The translations under genes and the position numbers were made by a program. 64,000 bases of DNA, taken from positions 1 through 64,000 of the forward strand of contig LUYM01000023.1 of NCBI GenBank assembly GCA_001603275.1, in the 5' to 3' direction. The notes below the pieces were generated by a model. The model was given only the letters and a program-made list of their open reading frames with translations. It ran no database searches and was not told the origin of the DNA. The DNA comes from Actinomycetales bacterium Actino_02. Its GTDB lineage: Bacteria; Actinomycetota; Actinomycetes; Propionibacteriales; Propionibacteriaceae. Shown here in pieces: positions 59,117 through 64,000 of this stretch. Positions within the stretch are counted from its first letter, which is position 1. Each line of letters begins with the position of its first letter.

Positions 59117-60408
59117 CGAGGTCGGAGTCGGCGCCACTGAAGGTGGCGTTGCTGGGTTGTGGCGTTGTCGGTTCGCAGGTGGCCCGGCAGTTGCTCGAGC
59201 AGGCCGAGGATCTGCGGGCCCGCATCGGACGTCCGCTCGAACTGGTGGGGATCGCCGTTCGCCGGCTGGAGATCGAGCGTCCCGGAATTGACCGCGCCCT
59301 ACTCACCGATGACGCCTTGGCGCTGGCCTCCCGCTCGGATGTGGATCTGGTCATCGAGCTGCTGGGCGGTATCGAGCCGGCCCGCACGCTGATTCTGGCC
59401 GCGATCGCGGCCGGTTCCTCGGTGATCACGGCCAACAAGGCGTTGCTGGCCGAGGACGGTGCCACCATCTACAGCGCGGCCGAGGAAGCCGGCGTCGACC
59501 TCTACTACGAGGCCGCCGTGGCCGGTGCCATCCCGATCGTCCGCCCGCTGCGGGAGTCACTGGTCGGTGACGAGGTGACGGCCGTGGTCGGGATCGTCAA
59601 CGGCACCACGAACTTCATCCTCGATCAGATGCACAGCGAGGGCACCGACTTCAGCACCGCCTTGGTGCAGGCCCAGCAGCTCGGCTTCGCCGAGGCCGAC
59701 CCCACCGCCGACGTCGAAGGCTTCGACGCGGCCTCCAAGGCGGCGATCCTGGCCAGCCTGGCCTTCCACACCCGAGTTCGGCTCTCCGACGTCGACCGGG
59801 AGGGGATCACCTCGGTGACGGCGGCCGACATCGCTGCGGCCAAGGAGCGTGGCTGCGTGATCAAGTTGCTGGCCCGCTGCTCACTGAGCTCTGACGGCTC
59901 GATCGCGCTGGGCGTGCACCCGACCATGGTGGCCAAGGCGCATCCGCTGGCCTCGATTCCGGGCGCCTACAACGCGATCTTCATCGAATCCCGCAACGCC
60001 GGCCAGTTGATGTTCATGGGTCCCGGCGCTGGAGGTTCGCCCACCGCGTCCGCCGTATTGGGTGACCTGGTGACTGCGGCCCGCAATCGGGTTCGTGGTG
60101 GCCTCGGCCCGGGGGAGTCGCACTATTCCGAGCGCGGAATCACCCCGGCCGGCGAGATCAGCTCTCGCTACTACGTCTCGATGACCGTTCACGATGAGCC
60201 CGGCGTTCTCGCCGCGGTGGCTACCTGCTTTGCCCAGCACGGGGTGTCGCTGCAAGCCGTCCGCCAGGAGAGCCAGGGAGCCGAGGCCCGACTGGGCGTC
60301 ACCACCCACCTGGCCAAGCACCACCAAGTGGTGGAGGCCATTGCCGAACTCGACCGAATGCCGGAAGTCCACGCCGGCATCTCCCTGATGCGGGTGGAGG
60401 GCGCCTGA
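59113..60408 (+). CDS. hom: Homoserine dehydrogenase with ACT domain
   Basis: A 431-residue enzyme reducing aspartate semialdehyde to homoserine. The Rossmann start is KVALLGCGVVGSQVARQLL. SVITANKALLAEDG, YYEAAVAGAIPIVRPL, GIVNGTTNFIL and FAEADPTADVEG(F)DAASK mark the catalytic core. The C-terminal ACT domain (SMTVHDEPGVLAAVATCFAQHGVSL) gives threonine feedback. Coupled to lysA (ATGA) and overlapping thrH by one base. Confidence 0.94.
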   Translation: MTRSESAPLKVALLGCGVVGSQVARQLLEQAEDLRARIGRPLELVGIAVRRLEIERPGIDRALLTDDALALASRSDVDLVIELLGGIEPARTLILAAIAAGSSVITANKALLAEDGATIYSAAEEAGVDLYYEAAVAGAIPIVRPLRESLVGDEVTAVVGIVNGTTNFILDQMHSEGTDFSTALVQAQQLGFAEADPTADVEGFDAASKAAILASLAFHTRVRLSDVDREGITSVTAADIAAAKERGCVIKLLARCSLSSDGSIALGVHPTMVAKAHPLASIPGAYNAIFIESRNAGQLMFMGPGAGGSPTASAVLGDLVTAARNRVRGGLGPGESHYSERGITPAGEISSRYYVSMTVHDEPGVLAAVATCFAQHGVSLQAVRQESQGAEARLGVTTHLAKHHQVVEAIAELDRMPEVHAGISLMRVEGA

Positions 60409-61007
60409 TGAACTTGGCCTGCCTGGACCTGGAAGGGGTCCTTGTCCCCGAAATCTGGATCCGGGTGGCCGAAGCCACAGGCATTGAAGAACTGCGGCTG
60501 ACAACGCGCGACGTCTCCGACTACGACGTGCTCATGCAGCATCGGATCACCACCCTGGCCGAGCACGGCCTGGGGCTGTCGCTGATTCAGAAGGTGATCG
60601 CCGAGATGGGCCCGCTGCCGGGCGCTCGTGAGTTCCTCGATGAGCTTCGCCAGGACTTCCAAGTGGTGATCCTGTCCGACACCTTCTACGAGTTCGCCAT
60701 GCCGTTGATGGCGCAGCTCGGCTACCCGACGCTCTTCTGCCACCGACTCCTGGTGAGCGAGGACCGTCTGGTCGGCTACCAACTGCGTCAGCCAGACTCC
60801 AAGCGGGCAGCCGTGCGAGCCTTCCATGAGTTGAACTATCAGGTCGTGGCCAGCGGAGACTCCTACAACGACACCGCCATGCTGGCCGAGGCCGATGCTG
60901 GCATCCTGTTCCGGCCGCCGGCCAATGTGGTGGAGGAGTTCCCGCAGTTCCCGGTGACCACGGACTACGCCGAGCTCCATCAGGCCTTCCTCAGCGCGCT
61001 CAGCTGA
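60408..61007 (+). CDS. thrH: ThrH, phosphoserine phosphatase/homoserine phosphotransferase
   Basis: A 199-residue HAD enzyme. Motif I is LDLEGVLVPE, the DxE form of ThrH rather than the DxD of SerB; VVILSDTFYEFAMPLM, the Lys in DSKRAAVRAF and VASGDSYNDTAML follow. The Pseudomonas enzyme hydrolyses phosphoserine and can pass the phosphate to homoserine. Here the gene overlaps hom by one base, where homoserine kinase or threonine synthase genes are often found, so a role in threonine synthesis is likely (inference). Confidence 0.88.
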   Translation: MNLACLDLEGVLVPEIWIRVAEATGIEELRLTTRDVSDYDVLMQHRITTLAEHGLGLSLIQKVIAEMGPLPGAREFLDELRQDFQVVILSDTFYEFAMPLMAQLGYPTLFCHRLLVSEDRLVGYQLRQPDSKRAAVRAFHELNYQVVASGDSYNDTAMLAEADAGILFRPPANVVEEFPQFPVTTDYAELHQAFLSALS

Positions 61008-61042
61008 TCGCCACTGGGTTTGCTGCCGTGCTGGGCAGTCGG

Positions 61043-61051
61043 TGCTACAGT
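61043..61051 (+). promoter_or_regulatory. Extended -10 promoter of rho
   Basis: TGC followed by TACAGT (61046-61051) is an extended -10 element. It predicts a 5' leader of nearly 190 bases before the rho GTG, long enough for the known autogenous control of rho. The 241-bp gap holds no gene. Confidence 0.5.
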
Positions 61052-61248
61052 TTTGGTTGCGCCAGTCGGCGCCGCCCCCAGATCGGGCAGGACGAACGCA
61101 GTCGAGATGCGCGTTACGTCGAGAGATCCCAGCAGCGAGATCGAATCACTGGCATTTCAGATCTGGCAGTCAATCCCCGTAGCTCAGCCATGAGCCAGGC
61201 CGAGCCCGTTCGAGTGCAACGGAGCCCGACCGATCCGAAAGGACTTCC

Positions 61249-63093
61249 GTGACCGACACCGTCGACGCCACGACCAGCACGCCCCGCAAGCGCTCGGGGC
61301 TGGACAGCATGCTGCTGCCCGAACTCAAGCAGCTCGGCTCCTCCCTGGGAGTCAAGGGCGCCAACGCCATGCGCAAGGGCGACCTGGTCGCCGCCATCAA
61401 GAGCGCCCAGGCCGGCTCTCGTCCAGCGTCGGACGAGGCCAAGACCGAGCGTCCGCGTACGTCATCGCGTCGGCAGAAGGCTCCCGCCGCTGAGCCGGCG
61501 TCCGAGCCGGTCCGCAGCGAGGCACCCCGGGCCGAGGCTGCGAGCCACAGCGAAGCTCCCCGCAACGACGCTCCTCGCAACGAGACTCCGCGCAACGAGA
61601 CCCCTCGCAACGAGAGCTCGCGCAACGAGCAGGCCAGCGCTCCGGAGCGCAGCACGAACTCCGCCGAGGTCGACGATGTCGCCTCCCGGCTGGAGGCGCT
61701 GAAGTCCGGTGGTGAGGGCGGCGGACGTAACCGGCGTCGCCGCGACGGTGGCGACGATGAGTCGCGCAACTCCGAGCCGCAGCGCCCGCAGCAGCAACAG
61801 CAGTTGCCCAGCAATGACGGCGACGAGCTGGGCGGCGGGGGTCGGCGCAGCCGGCGTCGTCGCAACCGCGATCGTCAGCAGCAGAACCGGCGCCGTCCCG
61901 GCGGTGGCGGCGGGATCCCCGGGCTGGACCGGATGGAAGCCGACCCGGTGGTCAGCGAGGACGACGTCCTGCTCGAGATCTCCGGCATCCTCGACGTCCT
62001 GGACAACTACGCCTTCGTCCGTACCACCGGCTACCTGCCCGGACCGAACGATGCCTACGTCTCGCTGTCCATGGTGAAGAAGTGGGGCCTGCGCAAGGGT
62101 GACATCGTCGCCGGCGCGATCAAGGCACCCAAGGAGGGCGAGCGCCGGGAGAAGTTCAACCCACTGGTCCGCATCGATGCGATCAACGCCGACGCCCCGG
62201 AGAAGGCCAAGGATCGTCCCGAGTTCCAGAAGCTGACCCCGCTGTACCCGCAGGAGCGGTTCCGCCTGGAGACCACTCCGCTGAACATGACCGGCCGCAT
62301 CATTGATTTGGTCTCGCCGATCGGCAAGGGCCAGCGTGGTCTGATCGTCTCGCCGCCGAAGGCCGGCAAGACCCTGGTCATGCAGGCCATCGCCAACGCG
62401 ATCACCGCGAACAACCCCGAGGTGCACCTGATGGTCGTCCTGGTGGACGAGCGTCCCGAGGAGGTCACCGACTTCCAGCGGACCACCTCCGGTGAGGTCA
62501 TCGCCTCCACCTTCGACCGTCCGGCCGACGATCACACCACCATCGCCGAGCTCGCTATCGAGCGGGCCAAGCGGCTGGTCGAGCTCGGCCGCGACGTCGT
62601 CGTCCTGCTCGACGGCATCACTCGGCTAGGGCGCGCCTACAACCTGGCCGCCCCGGCGTCCGGACGCATCCTGTCCGGTGGTGTCGACTCGGCGGCCCTG
62701 TACCCGCCGAAGAAGTTCTTCGGCGCGGCCCGCAACATCGAGGACGGCGGCTCGCTGACCATCCTGGCCACGGCGCTGATCGAGACCGGCTCGAAGATGG
62801 ACGAGGTGATCTTCGAGGAGTTCAAGGGCACCGGCAACATGGAGCTGCGCTTGCGCCGCGAGCTTGCCGACAAGCGGATCTTCCCGGCCATCGACCCGGT
62901 AGCCTCCGGCACTCGCCGCGAGGAGCTGCTGCTCGGTCGCGAGGAGCTGGCAATCATCTGGAAGCTGCGCCGCGTGCTCAGCGCCCAGGAGCCGCAGGCC
63001 GGCCTGGAGATGCTGCTGAACCGGATGCGGAAGACCCAGAGCAACCGCGAGTTCCTGATGGTGATCTCCAAGACCACCCCGAACCCGGAGTAG
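61249..63093 (+). CDS. rho: Transcription termination factor Rho with actinobacterial insert
   Basis: A 614-residue hexameric RNA helicase. The N-terminal SAP-like segment LDSMLLPELKQLGSSLGVKGANAMRKGDLVAAI is followed by an Arg/Asn-rich insert of about 170 residues, then the RNA-binding domain (EISGILDVLDNYAFVRTTGYLPG, DAYVSLSMVKKWGLRKGD), Walker A SPPKAGKTLV, Walker B VVLLDGITRLGRAYN and the Q/R-loop region. The GTG has AAAGGA upstream. Monocistronic with a long leader. Confidence 0.96.
   Translation: MTDTVDATTSTPRKRSGLDSMLLPELKQLGSSLGVKGANAMRKGDLVAAIKSAQAGSRPASDEAKTERPRTSSRRQKAPAAEPASEPVRSEAPRAEAASHSEAPRNDAPRNETPRNETPRNESSRNEQASAPERSTNSAEVDDVASRLEALKSGGEGGGRNRRRRDGGDDESRNSEPQRPQQQQQLPSNDGDELGGGGRRSRRRRNRDRQQQNRRRPGGGGGIPGLDRMEADPVVSEDDVLLEISGILDVLDNYAFVRTTGYLPGPNDAYVSLSMVKKWGLRKGDIVAGAIKAPKEGERREKFNPLVRIDAINADAPEKAKDRPEFQKLTPLYPQERFRLETTPLNMTGRIIDLVSPIGKGQRGLIVSPPKAGKTLVMQAIANAITANNPEVHLMVVLVDERPEEVTDFQRTTSGEVIASTFDRPADDHTTIAELAIERAKRLVELGRDVVVLLDGITRLGRAYNLAAPASGRILSGGVDSAALYPPKKFFGAARNIEDGGSLTILATALIETGSKMDEVIFEEFKGTGNMELRLRRELADKRIFPAIDPVASGTRREELLLGREELAIIWKLRRVLSAQEPQAGLEMLLNRMRKTQSNREFLMVISKTTPNPE
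61555..61629 (+). repeat. Five 15-bp repeats in rho encoding x-P-R-N-E/D
   Basis: Units start at 61555, 61570, 61585, 61600 and 61615; each codes for (A/T/S)-(P/S)-R-N-(E/D). They add positive and polar residues to the disordered insert. Confidence 0.8.
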
Positions 63094-63114
63094 TCGGCCC
63101 GACAATCTCGGCGT

Positions 63115-63135
63115 CGGCGTGAAAGCTGAACGCCG
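63115..63135 (+). terminator. Weak hairpin after rho
   Basis: CGGCGT (63115-63120) and ACGCCG (63130-63135) pair around nine bases, 22 bases past the rho stop. There is no T-run; a terminator role is only possible. Confidence 0.3.
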
Positions 63136-63154
63136 TTGCCGGACATGAGCCGAC

Positions 63155-63694
63155 GTGGACTCCATGGACGAGCAGGCGCGCTGGCAGCGCTTCGAGCAGC
63201 TGGCACCGCGACTGATCGGTGAGCTTCGGCGCTACCTGGCCCGGCGCACAGACCCGGCCACGGCCGAGGACGTGCTGTCCGAGACGCTGTTGGTGTGCTG
63301 GCGACGCCTCGACGAACTGCCCGATCCGCCGACCGCATGGGCATACGCGGTGGCCCGCAACTGCCTGGCCAACGCCGAGCGTGCCGCGCGTCGTCGCGGA
63401 CGATTGTTCGCCCGGCTGTCCGTGGTGGATCCGCCCCGGCCGATCACACCTCCAGAACCGGCCGATCCTGAACTGGGTCGAGCACTGGCGCGGTTGCGTC
63501 CACTGGATGCCGAAGTGCTGCGGCTATGGGGCTGGGAGGACCTGGGCCCGACCGAGATCGCCGAAGTGCTGCAGATCTCGGTGAACGCGGCCAACCTGCG
63601 TCTGCACCGAGCCCGCCAGCGGCTTCGGGACGAACTTGGAAAGCCGGCCGGTGCGTCCGGACATATCCAGGCGACAGAAGGGAGCGTGCAGTGA
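63155..63694 (+). CDS. ECF-type RNA polymerase sigma factor
   Basis: A 179-residue group 4 sigma factor: region 2 FEQLAPRLIGELRRYLARRTDPATAEDVLSETLLVCWRR and PTAWAYAVARNCLANAER; region 4 RLRPLDAEVLRLWGWEDLGPTEIAEVLQISVNAANLRLHRARQRLR. GTG 63155 or ATG 63164 may be the start. The stop overlaps the next gene as GTGA, the usual coupling with an anti-sigma factor. The signal is unknown. Confidence 0.88.
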   Translation: MDSMDEQARWQRFEQLAPRLIGELRRYLARRTDPATAEDVLSETLLVCWRRLDELPDPPTAWAYAVARNCLANAERAARRRGRLFARLSVVDPPRPITPPEPADPELGRALARLRPLDAEVLRLWGWEDLGPTEIAEVLQISVNAANLRLHRARQRLRDELGKPAGASGHIQATEGSVQ

Positions 63695-64000
63695 GCGATG
63701 ACCAGCTGCGCGAGCGGTTGCGGCGAGCCGACCCGGCCGCTTCAGCTGAACCAATGGCTCCCGATCAGCTCTCCCGCCTGATGGAGGAAACCATGGCATC
63801 GACCTCTCCCACCACGTCTCGGCACTACTGGCGTGGGGTGGCCGCGGCCGCCGCCGTGCTGGTAGTGGCCGCTGGCGGCTGGCTCTTCGGCAGCCACCAG
63901 GCGGTGCAGCCGCAAGCGCCGAGCGTTCCGGCCGCGGCGATCCAGCTCACGGCGGGCTCACAGCTGGCCAAGTGCCGTCCGCCCGAAGCCGGGATTCTGG
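63691..64000 (+). CDS. Probable membrane anti-sigma factor, cut by the window edge
   Basis: The visible 103 residues comprise a cytoplasmic part (SDDQLRERLRRADPAASAEP...SRLMEETMASTSP), one transmembrane helix (WRGVAAAAAVLVVAAGGWLFG) and the start of an outside domain. The arrangement and the GTGA overlap with the ECF sigma gene suggest its anti-sigma factor. No zinc motif is present in the visible part. Confidence 0.65.
   Translation, partial: MSDDQLRERLRRADPAASAEPMAPDQLSRLMEETMASTSPTTSRHYWRGVAAAAAVLVVAAGGWLFGSHQAVQPQAPSVPAAAIQLTAGSQLAKCRPPEAGIL

Overview
The window is chromosomal DNA from a high-G+C actinobacterium. Evidence: G/C-rich third codon positions, many GTG/TTG starts, ATGA/GTGA gene junctions, WhiB1, a mycothiol-type ZAS anti-sigma factor, AdnAB, UvrD2, a Kgd-type 2-oxoglutarate enzyme and the 24-residue ribosomal protein bL37. 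A PPA1309-family gene and a RecBCD set make a relative of the Propionibacteriales plausible, but the family is not fixed by the sequence. Many genes show a -10-like TANNNT hexamer 6-8 bases before the start codon, as expected for leaderless mRNAs.

1-30.2 kb is a conserved core block whose gene content resembles, from memory, the Rv3193c-Rv3202c neighbourhood of Mycobacterium tuberculosis: adnA (cut by the left edge), adnB, nudC, a GNAT acetyltransferase, recD-recB-recC (minus strand), uvrD2, an operon of a ThiF/cyclodehydratase-like protein, an ABC1 kinase and a DUF4012 protein, a DUF5679 zinc-ribbon protein, a YgjP-type metallopeptidase, a zincin-like DUF2342 protein, a PDZ/Lon-like protease, a PPA1309-family protein, a UPF0182 membrane protein and two M16 peptidases. 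Two complete resection machines (AdnAB and RecBCD) therefore sit side by side.

30.2-40.9 kb is the accessory part. A UPF0303 gene and a NifX/NifB-like gene come first. The last 345 bp of the NifX-like gene recur as a diverged, 5'-truncated copy 4.7 kb further on. Between the copies lie a PD-(D/E)XK-like protein, several small hypothetical or membrane proteins and a YefM-YoeB toxin-antitoxin pair with a clear twin operator. After the second copy come a hairpin-rich non-coding stretch, a DUF3800 protein and a reverse transcriptase with the retron NAxxH and VTG signatures, that is, a probable retron. Facing it is an OLD-family ATPase/TOPRIM nuclease of lower G+C. The region ends at an initiator tRNA-Met whose 3' end points into it. 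This is the probable defence island of the window.

41-46 kb is a five-gene peptide/nickel-type ABC importer operon. 46-53.4 kb holds doxX-like-aroA-rsgA-hisN on the minus strand, an SRAP protein, sigH-rshA with a candidate SigH promoter, bL37, the PdtaS sensor kinase and whiB1. 53.6-61 kb holds kgd, tRNA-Arg(CCG) and lysA-hom-thrH; thrH in the usual homoserine-kinase neighbourhood suggests how phosphohomoserine is made. 61.2-64 kb has rho with an Arg/Asn-rich insert, an ECF sigma factor and the start of its probable membrane anti-sigma partner, cut by the right edge.
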